This document shows positions 1 through 8,148 of a DNA stretch of 64,000 nucleotides, in pieces. Within the stretch, counting starts at the first letter, position 1; each line of letters opens with the position of its first letter. The stretch spans positions 434,001 through 498,000 of the forward strand of contig NZ_JAPEPW010000002.1 of the NCBI RefSeq assembly GCF_026339955.1, read 5' to 3'. The position numbers were made by a program, and so were the translations under genes. The notes below the pieces were generated by a model. It worked only from the letters and a program-made list of their open reading frames with translations, ran no database searches and was not told where the DNA came from. The stretch comes from Streptomyces sp. NBC_01549. Its GTDB lineage: Bacteria; Actinomycetota; Actinomycetes; Streptomycetales; Streptomycetaceae.

Positions 1-1005
1 TTTGTCGAGGGCCGCGGCCACGCCCGCCTGTTCTCCCGGCAGCGCGGCGACCTGGGTGCCGAGGCTGTCGAGGCGCTGGACGGCCGCGCAGGGGTCGCCG
101 CCACCCACCTGATGCACGGCCTTGTCGACCTCCGCTTTGACCGCCGGTTCCACCTTCGCGGCCGACGCGGACCGAGGGAAGGTCGACAGGAGGTCGCTGA
201 AGTGCGTGGTCCAGTCCGCCTCGCCGCCGCTCAGCGACTGCGACGCACACTCATAGAGTGAGGTCGCCAGCCGGTCGTCGGGCCAGGTGGACAGTGCTCC
301 GAGCGCCTGCTTGCCCATGGTCCTCGGTACGGTGCGGAGGTACTTCAAGGGCGCTATGGCGTCGCAGTAGTTCTTCTGAGCGTAGGGCGAACCGACGGTG
401 GCGTAGTACGTCTTGAGCCGGTCGGGGACGCGGGCCGCCGCGCGCGAGTCGGGGTGGTCGTTGCGCAGGCCCCGGTAGACGGCCAGTGACCGGCGGTAAT
501 CGGCCTCCGCCGTCGCGAACGGCTGCTTCCCGGCGGTCTGGACAAGCTTGTCCGCCCGCTCCAGCCGATCGATGAGCATCGCCTCGGTGGCCTCGTCACG
601 CGCGCCGTCGTACAGAACGACGCCTCCGGCCGGCACGGCCAGCAGTACGACACCGAGCGCGCTCGCGAGCCAGGCGCGCGGCGGCCACACCAGACGGGTC
701 CGCAGACCCACGACCGCACCGTGGACGGCCGCGAGACCGAGGAAGATCAGGTAGGTGACGACGGCTCCACCGGGGACACCGTCCGGGTCCGCGGGCAGGG
801 CGACGAAGAGCAGAATCGCGGTCGCGACCCAGCACAGCGCCATCAGTCCCCACCGGCGCACCAGCGCGTAACCCAGGCCCAGTCCACAGAGGTTCAGCAG
901 TGCCACCGCGGCCGCTCGCAACCCATCAGCGGGAGCGCGCGGCGGCGCGCTCGGCATCGGCGGTACGACGAATCCGGCGCGCAAGCCGTTGTTGTCCCAG
1001 GACAT
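1..1005 (-). CDS. membrane protein with TPR-like extracytoplasmic region, 3' end outside window
   Basis: The minus strand is open from ATG at 1005 to the window edge (335 codons, no stop). The start has a good GGGGGAG ribosome site just upstream. The N-terminal ~130 residues hold about four hydrophobic segments (roughly 27-47, 51-70, 80-103, 110-130). After that comes a long soluble part with helical repeats around ADYRRSLAVYRGLRNDHPDS that look like TPR-type or tol-pal-like units, and scattered Cys residues. I do not recognise a named family; membrane anchoring is clear, function is not. The C-terminus is missing because the window starts here, so length cannot be judged. Confidence 0.75.
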   Translation of the reverse strand, partial: MSWDNNGLRAGFVVPPMPSAPPRAPADGLRAAAVALLNLCGLGLGYALVRRWGLMALCWVATAILLFVALPADPDGVPGGAVVTYLIFLGLAAVHGAVVGLRTRLVWPPRAWLASALGVVLLAVPAGGVVLYDGARDEATEAMLIDRLERADKLVQTAGKQPFATAEADYRRSLAVYRGLRNDHPDSRAAARVPDRLKTYYATVGSPYAQKNYCDAIAPLKYLRTVPRTMGKQALGALSTWPDDRLATSLYECASQSLSGGEADWTTHFSDLLSTFPRSASAAKVEPAVKAEVDKAVHQVGGGDPCAAVQRLDSLGTQVAALPGEQAGVAAALDK

Positions 1006-1145
1006 GACGGCTCCCCCAGTCAATCACGCCCGAAGTTCTATGACTTGTCAGGGTACGTTCAATCGTTCGATCGCGACAGAGGGTGCGCAGCACTCCTGGC
1101 GGCAGACCCGATATCCGGCCGCCACCTCAATAATTACTAACATTT

Positions 1146-1171
1146 GGTTTATCAGCCTAGACTGATAAACC
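1146..1171. promoter_or_regulatory. perfect palindromic operator upstream of marR
   Basis: GGTTTATCAG and CTGATAAACC form a perfect 10-bp inverted repeat with a 6-base spacer, 14 bases before the regulator's GTG. A weaker flanking pair (AATTAC at 1132-1137, GTAATT at 1180-1185) surrounds it. MarR-family dimers bind palindromes of this size, so autoregulation of the regulator-exporter pair is inferred. Confidence 0.75.
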
Positions 1172-1185
1172 TATCGTAAGTAATT

Positions 1186-1653
1186 GTGCAGGTGGATACA
1201 GAAGCAGGTCCCGATCACATCCGCGGTCCCGGTGACACCGCCCGGCTCGCCGCCGGCCTTCGCCTCGCCGTCGGTCGCATGACCCGGCGACTGCGCCAGG
1301 CCCACGCCGTGGGGGACGTGTCGCTCTCCGGTGTTTCCGTGCTCGCGCGGCTCGCCGCCGACGGCCCCAGCTCGCCGGGATCCCTCGCCGACCTGGAACG
1401 CGTACGGCCACAGGCGATGGCCAGCACGCTCGCCGTGCTCGAACAGCGCGGGCTCGTCGGCCGTGGCTCCGACGCGGCGGACCGGCGACGGATCATCGTG
1501 GCGATCACCGAGGAGGGACGGACCATGCTGGCGGAGCGGCGCTCCGAGTCCGTACACCGGCTCTCGGTCGTCCTCGACGGGTTCACCACGGAGGAGCGAG
1601 AGACACTCGCGTCGGCCCTGCCCCTCCTCGACCGACTGGCGGAACGACTGTGA
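1186..1653 (+). CDS. MarR-family transcriptional regulator
   Basis: This is a 155-residue winged-helix regulator of the usual MarR length. The HTH covers about residues 50-85 (SLADLERVRPQAMASTLAVL) and is followed by a wing with the hallmark DAADRRRIIVAITEEG. The GTG start has no obvious Shine-Dalgarno and lies directly after the flanking repeat of the operator, so the message may be leaderless. It overlaps the next gene by four bases (GTGA), which couples it to an MFS drug-type exporter. MarR repressors next to such pumps normally sense a small phenolic or antibiotic ligand; the ligand here cannot be read from the sequence. Confidence 0.93.
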   Translation: MQVDTEAGPDHIRGPGDTARLAAGLRLAVGRMTRRLRQAHAVGDVSLSGVSVLARLAADGPSSPGSLADLERVRPQAMASTLAVLEQRGLVGRGSDAADRRRIIVAITEEGRTMLAERRSESVHRLSVVLDGFTTEERETLASALPLLDRLAERL

Positions 1654-3491
1654 ACGCGCGCATCCCCGGTGCGGGCGACCGACACCCGGGCCAGCCGCGA
1701 GGGGGCGGGGCGTCGGCCCCGCGTGCTCCGCGCTCCACGCGCCGGAAGGACTCACCCCCGGGCCCCGGCTACAAGTGGGTCGCTCTGTCCAACACCACGC
1801 TCGGTGTACTGATCGCCACGATGGACGCCTCCATCGTGATCATCTCGCTGCCCGCGATCTTCCGCGGGATCGGGCTCGACCCGCTCGCGCCCGGCAACAT
1901 CGGCTATCTGCTCTGGATGATCCTGGGCTATCTCCTGGTGTCGGCCGTACTCGTCGTCGTGCTGGGCCGGCTCGGCGACATGTACGGCCGGGTCAAGATC
2001 TACAACCTCGGCTTCCTCATCTTCGCCTGTGCCTCCGTCGCGCTGTCCCTCGACCCGTTCCGGGCCGGCGCCGGCGCGATGTGGCTGATTCTCTGGCGCA
2101 TCGTGCAGGCCTTCGGCGGTTCCATGCTCACCGCCAACTCGGCCGCGATACTCACCGACGCCTTCCCGGCCCGGCAGCGCGGAATGGCCCTCGGCATCAA
2201 CCAGATCACCGCGCTCGCCGGCCAGTTCCTCGGCCTCCTCGCCGGCGGCCTGCTCGCCGTCGTCGACTGGCGCGCGGTCTTCTGGGTGAGCGTGCCGATC
2301 AGCATCACCGGCACGATCTGGTCGTACCTGAGCCTGCGCGAGACCTCGGCGGGCCGCCCCGGCCGCATCGACTGGCTGGGCAACATCACCTTCGCCGCGG
2401 GCGCCGGAATCCTGCTGGCCGGCATCACCTACGGCATCCAGCCCTACGGCTCCCACGCCACCGGCTGGGGAAATCCGTGGGTGCTCACCGGCCTGATCGG
2501 CGGCGTCGTACTGCTGCTGCTCTTCTGCTACGTCGAGTCGCGCGTCGCCGACCCCATGTTCACCCTGTCCCTGTTCAAGGTGCGGGCGTTCGCCGCCGGC
2601 AACCTGGCGGCACTGCTGACCGCGATCGCACGCGGCGGGCTGCAGTTCATGCTCATCATCTGGCTGCAGGGCATCTGGCTGCCCCTGCACGGCTACGCGT
2701 ACGAGGACACCCCGTTGTGGGCGGGCATCTTCATGCTGCCGTTGACGCTGGGCTTCCTGATCGCGGGGCCCGTCTCCGGCTACCTGTCGGACCGGTTCGG
2801 CGCCCGGATGTTCTCCACGGTCGGTCTGGTCGTCGTCGCGGGCTCCTTCCTCGGACTGCTCGCACTGCCGATCAACTTCGACTACGGGCTCTTCGCCGCG
2901 CTGCTCCTCCTCAACGGGCTGGGCCAGGGCATGTTCTCCGCACCGAACACGTCCTCGATCATGGGCAGTGTGCCGCCGGAGTTCCGGGGCGTCGCCTCGG
3001 GCATGCGCTCCACGTTCCAGAACTCGGGCACCGCCCTGTCGATCGGCGTGTTCTTCTCCCTGATGGTCTCCGGGCTGGCTTCGTCGCTGCCCAGGGCGCT
3101 CAGCGGCGGACTCCAGGCCCACGGCGTACCGGCCGGCGCGGCCGAGCACGCGGCATCGCTGCCTCCGGTGAGCACGCTGTTCGCCACGTTCCTGGGCAAC
3201 AACCCCATCGAGCACCTGCTCGCGTCCGACGGAGCCCTCAACCACCTCTCCGCGGCCCAACGCGCCACCCTGACCGGTCACACGTTCTTCCCGAATCTGG
3301 TCTCCGGCCCGTTCCACCACGGACTGGCCATCGTCTTCGGCGTCGCCGCGGGCATGGCGCTGGTCTCCGCGGTCGCCTCGGCCCTGCGCGGCGGGCGTCG
3401 TCCCGCTCAGGACAACCCTCCACAGAGCCGACCGCCCGCCCCGGCCGATCCGCCGCAGGCAGCACAGCGCCGGGACAACGCACCCTCGTAA
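1650..3491 (+). CDS. MFS transporter, DHA2 (EmrB/QacA-like, 14 TM) family
   Basis: The product is a 613-residue integral membrane protein with about 14 hydrophobic helices, the size and layout of the DHA2 proton-antiporter group. MFS motif A is visible as GRLGDMYGRVKIYN between helices 2 and 3, with a repeat-like DRFGARMFSTVG in the second half. MDASIVIISLPAIFRGIG in helix 1 carries the conserved D1-type motif. The gene starts at GTG inside the stop of the MarR gene, so the two are co-translated. The extended Pro/Gln-rich tail (last ~30 residues) is probably cytoplasmic and disordered. The likely role is export of a toxic compound, under MarR control. Confidence 0.93.
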   Translation: MNARIPGAGDRHPGQPRGGGASAPRAPRSTRRKDSPPGPGYKWVALSNTTLGVLIATMDASIVIISLPAIFRGIGLDPLAPGNIGYLLWMILGYLLVSAVLVVVLGRLGDMYGRVKIYNLGFLIFACASVALSLDPFRAGAGAMWLILWRIVQAFGGSMLTANSAAILTDAFPARQRGMALGINQITALAGQFLGLLAGGLLAVVDWRAVFWVSVPISITGTIWSYLSLRETSAGRPGRIDWLGNITFAAGAGILLAGITYGIQPYGSHATGWGNPWVLTGLIGGVVLLLLFCYVESRVADPMFTLSLFKVRAFAAGNLAALLTAIARGGLQFMLIIWLQGIWLPLHGYAYEDTPLWAGIFMLPLTLGFLIAGPVSGYLSDRFGARMFSTVGLVVVAGSFLGLLALPINFDYGLFAALLLLNGLGQGMFSAPNTSSIMGSVPPEFRGVASGMRSTFQNSGTALSIGVFFSLMVSGLASSLPRALSGGLQAHGVPAGAAEHAASLPPVSTLFATFLGNNPIEHLLASDGALNHLSAAQRATLTGHTFFPNLVSGPFHHGLAIVFGVAAGMALVSAVASALRGGRRPAQDNPPQSRPPAPADPPQAAQRRDNAPS

Positions 3492-3585
3492 CCGGGCGAG
3501 GCCGCTGGTGTGAGCCAGGGACAGTGCGGTGCCGGTCCCTCCCCCGTGTTCGAGGAGGCGGGCCGACAACGGTCCCCGACTCCTG

Positions 3586-4308
3586 CTACGCGATCTCCAG
3601 GCTGAGTTGGGAGCCCAGTTCCTCGAACCCCAATACGGCGGCGACACGCCGGGAGGCGGGAGGCCGCGCACGCCACTGCGGCAGGAGGCCGGCAGTGAGG
3701 GCATGCGCGACCGCCGCCGAGCCCGTCACCCGTGCCAGTCCTCGCCCTCGCGCTTGTGGCGCCGTCAGTACGCCGATGTGGGCGGCCCGGCCAGGCCAGG
3801 CCCGATACCCAGCAGCGGCAACCACCTGACCGTGTTCCCGTACCACGAACACGGGGGACGTGATCTCGTCCAGGGCGGCCTCACCAGCGTCCTCATGACC
3901 CGCCTCCTGTTCCAGGAGCCACAGCTCCAGGTCGCCAGAGGGCAGTTGCTCCACTGTCAACGCACCGGCCTCCGCCGGGCGGAAACCCTCCGGAGACGCG
4001 TATGCCAGTGTCGCCGGCCCAAGCATCCGAGCCACAGGCAGCACCTCCCGGACCACAGCGCCGTCCACGACGTCTTCCACCGGCAGACTCGCCAGCGCGT
4101 CGCGAACGATCACGGCGGCACTCTCGCTCGGCACGGTCACGATCGCCGATCCGCTCAGAGCCACCACCCCGACCCAGCCGACCGGGCACAGCGCGGACTC
4201 CAGGGAGACGACCACGTGCACACCACCCGTCGGCGCGAACGACACCGGCACTCCGGCCAGCCCCTCCCACAGCCCACGGGCTCTGATCAGCAGCGGTTCC
4301 CTCGACAT
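3586..4308 (-). CDS. GNAT-family N-acetyltransferase-like protein
   Basis: The protein has 240 residues if the second ATG (4308) is used; it has a G-rich stretch before it, while the in-frame ATG at 4317 has none. The C-terminal ~90 residues show a GNAT fold: a strand VFVVREHGQVVAAAGYR, then the acetyl-CoA pyrophosphate loop APQARGRGLARV (R/QxxGxG/A type), and a last strand near LGFEELGSQLSLEI. The N-terminal ~150 residues are less conserved and may set substrate choice. It converges on the MFS gene with a 94-base gap that holds no gene. The substrate is unknown. Confidence 0.8.
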   Translation of the reverse strand: MSREPLLIRARGLWEGLAGVPVSFAPTGGVHVVVSLESALCPVGWVGVVALSGSAIVTVPSESAAVIVRDALASLPVEDVVDGAVVREVLPVARMLGPATLAYASPEGFRPAEAGALTVEQLPSGDLELWLLEQEAGHEDAGEAALDEITSPVFVVREHGQVVAAAGYRAWPGRAAHIGVLTAPQARGRGLARVTGSAAVAHALTAGLLPQWRARPPASRRVAAVLGFEELGSQLSLEIA

Positions 4309-4681
4309 GGCCCCCATACTGCCAGCGTGCCCCAGCTCACACGCCGCCCGGCCTCAACTGCGGAACAACCCGGGACAGTTGCCCGTTGACCAGTGCGTGG
4401 CTGCGGAGGGGACAGTGTCCCCGGGCCTCACCTACAGCCCTTGGGGACGATCGTCCGGCTGAAGCCCCATGGAGCCTTCCGCCGAGAGGCGACCGCCCTC
4501 CGCACGCCACCACCTACGGCCCGGCTGGCCTCCCCCGTCCAGCCGGGCTTTCATCTGTACGCAGGCCGTCGGCCGGCGACGTCCGCTGTCTTGACCCGTC
4601 TGCTCCACCGCTCTAATCCTGTCATGTCTACGACAGTTCAACTCTCTGACTTCCGTTCGGAATACCGAATCACTTGGCGGG
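4309..4681. other. intergenic region, no supported gene
   Basis: There are only short overlapping open frames with poor starts on both strands. I see no RNA gene or repeat. The region is presumably the upstream area of the GNAT gene and of the broken GH2 gene. Confidence 0.5.
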
Positions 4682-5432
4682 GTGGACGACATCGCGATGA
4701 AGGAACAGCGGCTCCACGACGATGTGGAGAACCGGGCAAGTGATGGCGTGATGGAGGACTCGCGTGGGACCCCGGGCGGTGTGACACGGCGCCGAGCTCT
4801 GCAACTCGGCGCGGTGGCCGTGGGCACGGCGGCGATCGAACTCGACCAGCCGACCGCGACGGCCGCCGATCACGAAGTGCCGGACCGGGCCGCGTGGGCC
4901 CGAGAGCGGTCCTTCGACGACTCCCCAGCGTGCCATGGCCACCTTCTCCGTGCCGTACGCCACGGGCGAGTTGACGGCGGTCGCCAGCCGCGACGGCGAG
5001 GAGATCGGCCGAACGACGCTCGGGACGGTGGGCGCCGCGGCCGCGTTGCGGCTCGTTTCGGACGTCACGGGCCTCACCACGAACCGCGACGATCTCGCGC
5101 ACGTGCTCGTCGAAGTGACCGACAGGCATGGCCGTCTCGTCCCTGACGCGGCGCTCGAAGTGACGTTCCAGGTCGACGGCGCGGGTGAGCTCGCCGTCGT
5201 GGGCAACGGCAACCCGCACAACGTCGACAGCTTCGGACAACCACGCCGCCACACCTGGCACGGGCAGGCACTCGCGATCCTCCGGCCGGCGAAGAGTCCG
5301 GGCCGCGTCACACTCACCGCAAGCGCACCCGGACTGCGACCGGCGGCAATCACACTGGCGGTCGGTCAGGAGCGGACCCACGTGGCCGGAGGTCAGTCGT
5401 CGACCAGGCCTCGCTCCCATCGCACCGGCTGA
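4682..5432 (+). pseudogene. glycoside hydrolase family 2 (beta-galactosidase-like) remnant with large internal deletion
   Basis: The first ~65 codons encode a twin-arginine export signal (TRRRALQLGAVAVG, then AATA-type cleavage region) in one frame. From about 4935 a different frame encodes a GH2 C-terminal region: MATFSVPYATGELTAVASRDG, then an Ig-like DUF4982-type domain (VLVEVTDRHGRLVPDAALEV, NGNPHNVDSF) ending near 5370. Intact GH2 enzymes of this type run to 800-1000 residues, so the whole catalytic barrel is missing. The deletion also changed the frame. This is a dead gene, not a small lectin. Confidence 0.8.
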
Positions 5433-5494
5433 ACGTCAACACCCCCGGTGAAGGGCAAGCCGGTCCCCCCGGCTGATCAGGTCGTCACGGCGAC

Positions 5495-5531
5495 AAAAAA
5501 CGAGCCCCTTTCGGAGTACCGGAAGGGGCTC
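5495..5531 (-). terminator. rho-independent terminator of the candidate small RNA
   Basis: GAGCCCCTTtCGG (5502-5514) pairs with CCGGaAGGGGCTC (5519-5531) with one mismatch and a 4-base loop. On the minus strand it is followed by TTTTTT (5500-5495). The T-run direction shows that it serves minus-strand transcription. Confidence 0.8.
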
Positions 5532-5641
5532 TGCGGAGCGCCGGGCAGGCCTTGCACCTGCATTTCCCCGCAGGAAGCGGGGCGTCTTTCCTTGGACCAC
5601 CAACGCCGGGCTCGCCGCCGTTCGTTCGGGCGGGAAGCTCA
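5495..5641 (-). ncRNA. candidate small RNA with tRNA-like fold and intrinsic terminator
   Basis: No real gene lies on the minus strand here, yet the stretch has an orderly structure. Reading minus, TATGAT (5653-5648) could be a -10 box. A closing helix pairs GAGCCCGG (5613-5606) with CCGGcGCTC (5544-5536). A 5-bp stem CCCCG/CGGGG (5582-5566) holds a 7-base loop CTTCCTG. A 4-base linker follows, then a 5-bp stem GCAGG/CCTGC (5561-5545) with a 7-base loop TGCAAGG. The 78-nt domain is the size of a tRNA, but the D arm is not canonical. A strong hairpin plus T-run ends the transcript. It could be a degenerate tRNA or a regulatory RNA; expression is inferred. Confidence 0.5.
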
Positions 5642-5821
5642 AGATCAATCATAGCAGCAGCCACGGCCGGGGGTTGAGGGCTTCCCCCTACGTTGTGTCA
5701 CCGCGCTGTCCCCGAATCCCGCGGAATTGTCCTTGATCGGTAACGGACGCATCCAACGGCGTCCCTCCTCCGTCCTCATGGGTGCACGAGATGTACAAGG
5801 ACGGCGAGGAGTGGGGCGGAC

Positions 5822-6604
5822 ATGGCACGGCATGGCGGACGGGGTTGGCACAGGCGGGTGCTCGCGGCGGCGGTCGGCGTGACGGCGGCGGCTGCCGCCA
5901 CCTCCATATGGACCGCCCAGGCCAATCCCGTCGCGGGGCAGCACAGTTCGGCCCACGCCGGCGCGTCGAACGCCGGGGCCAAGGCTCCCGGCGGGAAGCC
6001 GGTGTCGATGGACATCGCCCACGCCTCGGACCGAGGGGCCCTCGGTGTCAACATCACCATCGACGACGGACCGGACCCCACCTGGACACCCCAAGTCCTG
6101 CGGGTGCTGCGGGACAACGGCGTCAAGGCCACCTTCTGCATGGTCGGCACCCAGGCCCAGGCCCACCCCGACCTGGTCAAGGCGGTGGTGGCCGCCGGGC
6201 ACCGGCTGTGTGACCACACCGTCTCGCACGACACCACCATGGACACCAAATCCCAGGCCTACCAGTCCCAGCAGATCCTGGACGCCGCACGCATGATCAC
6301 CCAGGCCTCCGGAGGCGTCCGCCCGCTGTACTACCGCGCCCCGGGCGGCGCCTTCACCCCCTACAGCCGCCACCTCGCCGCCGCCCAGGGCATGCGGCCA
6401 CTGGGCTGGAACGTCGACTCCAAGGACTTCGAACGCCCCGGCACCAACGCCGTCATCACCACCGTCAAGAGTGAGATCTCCAACGGCCCGACCGTCCTCT
6501 TCCACGACGCCGGCGGAGACCGCTCCCAGACCGTGGCCGCCCTGCGCGAAGTCCTGCCCTGGCTGAAGCAGCAGGGATACGCCTTCGGTTTTCCCGTACG
6601 CTGA
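5822..6604 (+). CDS. secreted polysaccharide deacetylase (NodB domain, carbohydrate esterase family 4)
   Basis: The 260-residue protein has an N-terminal export signal (RRVLAAAVGVTAAAAATSIW, cleaved near AQA-NP, residues ~35). The NodB domain follows. Motif 1 is ITIDDGPDPT with the catalytic-base and metal Asp pair. Motif 2 is HTVSHD with the two zinc-binding His. Motif 3 is YYRAPGGAF, and a late motif is VLFHDAGGD. CE4 enzymes remove N- or O-acetyl groups from chitin-like or peptidoglycan glycans outside the cell. All key residues are present, so it should be active. The exact polymer cannot be told from the sequence. It stands alone, with the GH2 wreck on one side and the dead xylose transporter on the other. 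Confidence 0.93.
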   Translation: MARHGGRGWHRRVLAAAVGVTAAAAATSIWTAQANPVAGQHSSAHAGASNAGAKAPGGKPVSMDIAHASDRGALGVNITIDDGPDPTWTPQVLRVLRDNGVKATFCMVGTQAQAHPDLVKAVVAAGHRLCDHTVSHDTTMDTKSQAYQSQQILDAARMITQASGGVRPLYYRAPGGAFTPYSRHLAAAQGMRPLGWNVDSKDFERPGTNAVITTVKSEISNGPTVLFHDAGGDRSQTVAALREVLPWLKQQGYAFGFPVR

Positions 6605-6641
6605 GTACCCGTCACTCGTCCCGTTACCTGGTGAGTCCGGC

Positions 6642-7669
6642 TCACCTGGTGAGTCCGGCCTCGTCGCAGGCAGGCCGGAGCTCGGGGGTGCAGATCTCGT
6701 CGACGGTGTACATCCCGTCCTTCAGCAGTGTGGGGTTGATGTCGTCCACCGTCACCGCACTCGGAGTGAGCAGGACGGAGGGGATGCGCCTGGTGGTGGG
6801 GCTGTCGGCCGTGGTCGTGGCGACCTCGCGGAGATCTCCTCCGCGCCCCAGGGCGACGGCCATGGCGGCAGCCGCGTCGGCCTCCGCCTTGAAGGACTTG
6901 TACACCGTCATGTACTGCTCGCCCCTGACGATGCGCTGCACGGCGTCGAGGTCGGCGTCCTGGCCGGTGACGGGAGGAAGCTCCTTGACACCGGCACTCT
7001 TGAGAGCCGAGATGACGCCTGCGGCTATGGCGTCGTTGGCCGCCAGGACGCCGTCGATACGGTCCGGGCCGAGGGCCGCCATCGCGGCGGACATGTTGGC
7101 GTGAGCGCTGTCCGTACTCCAGCCCGGGGTGCCGTACGACCTGCCGACCTTCACCTTGAGACGACGGACAGTGCGCCGCCCCGGTACAGCGCCGCGTTGG
7201 GGCTGGTCGGATCGCCGTTCATCATGACGACGTTTCCGCCGTTCGCCTTGTCGCCCATGGCCTTCAGGAGCGCCTCGCCCTGGAGCCTGCCGACCTGCGC
7301 ACCGTCGAAACTGACGTACCCCGAGATCGGACCTTCGGCGAGCCGATCGTAGGCGATGACGGGGACCCCCGCCTCGCGCGCCTCCTGGATCGATGAGCGC
7401 AGCGCCCTGGCGTCGGTCGCGTCGAGGATCAGAACCCTGACCCCTTTGGTGACCATGGAGCTCATCTGTTGCCGCTGCCTCATCGCGTCGTTCTGGGCGT
7501 TGGCGTACTCCATGGTGCAGTGGGGACACAGCTGCTTCAGCCGCTTCTCGATCAGCGGCCTGTCGGACCGCTCCCAGCGGGGGACGGTTCGGCTCGGGAG
7601 CAGCAGGCCGACAGTGAAGCCGTCCGTGCCCTTCTCCTCCTCTTCGCAGGCGGCGAGGGACGTCGTCAT
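6642..7669 (-). pseudogene. xylF: xylF remnant, xylose-type ABC substrate-binding protein
   Basis: The protein of a sugar-binding periplasmic-type family (XylF/RbsB) is readable in two frames. The N-terminal part runs from about 7669 to 7165 (SLAACEEEEKG, VGLLLPSRTVPRWE, VPVIAYDRLAEGP, GYVSFD). The C-terminal part runs from about 7160 to 6642 (DGVLAANDAIAAGVISALK, VTGQDADLDAVQRI, ending DEAGLTR). A frameshift near 7150-7165 separates them. The lipoprotein signal is cut down to MTTSLAAC, so the lipobox Cys remains but the hydrophobic core is lost. Orientation is opposite to xylG and xylH, unlike a normal xylFGH operon, and its start touches the xylG fragment exactly at the breakpoint near 7670. 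Confidence 0.85.
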
Positions 7670-8144
7670 GAATCCTGCGATCGGGCGGGAGATCCGCAGG
7701 TTCGGCTTCCTCGACGAGGTGGAGATGGAGCGCCGTACCAAACACCTGTTGGAACGCCTGACCAAAGGTGTTCCCGATCTGCGCGTCCCCACCGTCTCGC
7801 TGTCCAGTGGCCAGCGGCAGACGGTCGCCATCGCCCGCTCGCTCCTCGGCAACCCACGGGTTCTCCTCCTGGACGAACCGACCGCGGCTCTGGGGTTCGA
7901 GCAGACGCGCGAGGTCCTGGATCTCGTCGACCAACTGCGCGACCGCGGCCTGGGAGTACTGCTCATCAGTCACAACATGGGCGACGTCAAAGCTCTCGCG
8001 GACCGGGCCGCCGTGCTGCGGCTCGGTCGCAACAACGGCTTCTTCGACGTGAACACCGCATCTCAGGAACAGATCATCTCCTCCGTCACCGGCGCCACGG
8101 AGAACGTGCCCCACCGGATGGCCTCCCACGAGTCGGGGTGGTGA
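7668..8144 (+). pseudogene. xylG: xylG remnant, C-terminal part of sugar ABC-transporter ATPase
   Basis: About 155 codons survive: LDEVEMERRTKHLLERL, the ABC signature LSSGQRQ, Walker B LLLDEPTAAL, and the H-loop LLISHNMGDV. The Walker A half is missing, so ATP cannot be bound. A usual short XylG (about 260 residues) would start some 100 residues earlier. The sequence begins abruptly at 7668-7670, where the inverted xylF fragment also begins, so the loss came with the rearrangement. Four bases after its stop the xylH start follows, preserving the old operon spacing. Confidence 0.85.
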
Positions 8145-8148
8145 AGGG

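Noticed and set aside
1331..3829. 832-residue plus-strand open frame across the MarR and MFS genes
   Set aside because: It is Arg/Pro-rich frame shadow of the MFS gene; the MFS frame has clear membrane helices and coupling.
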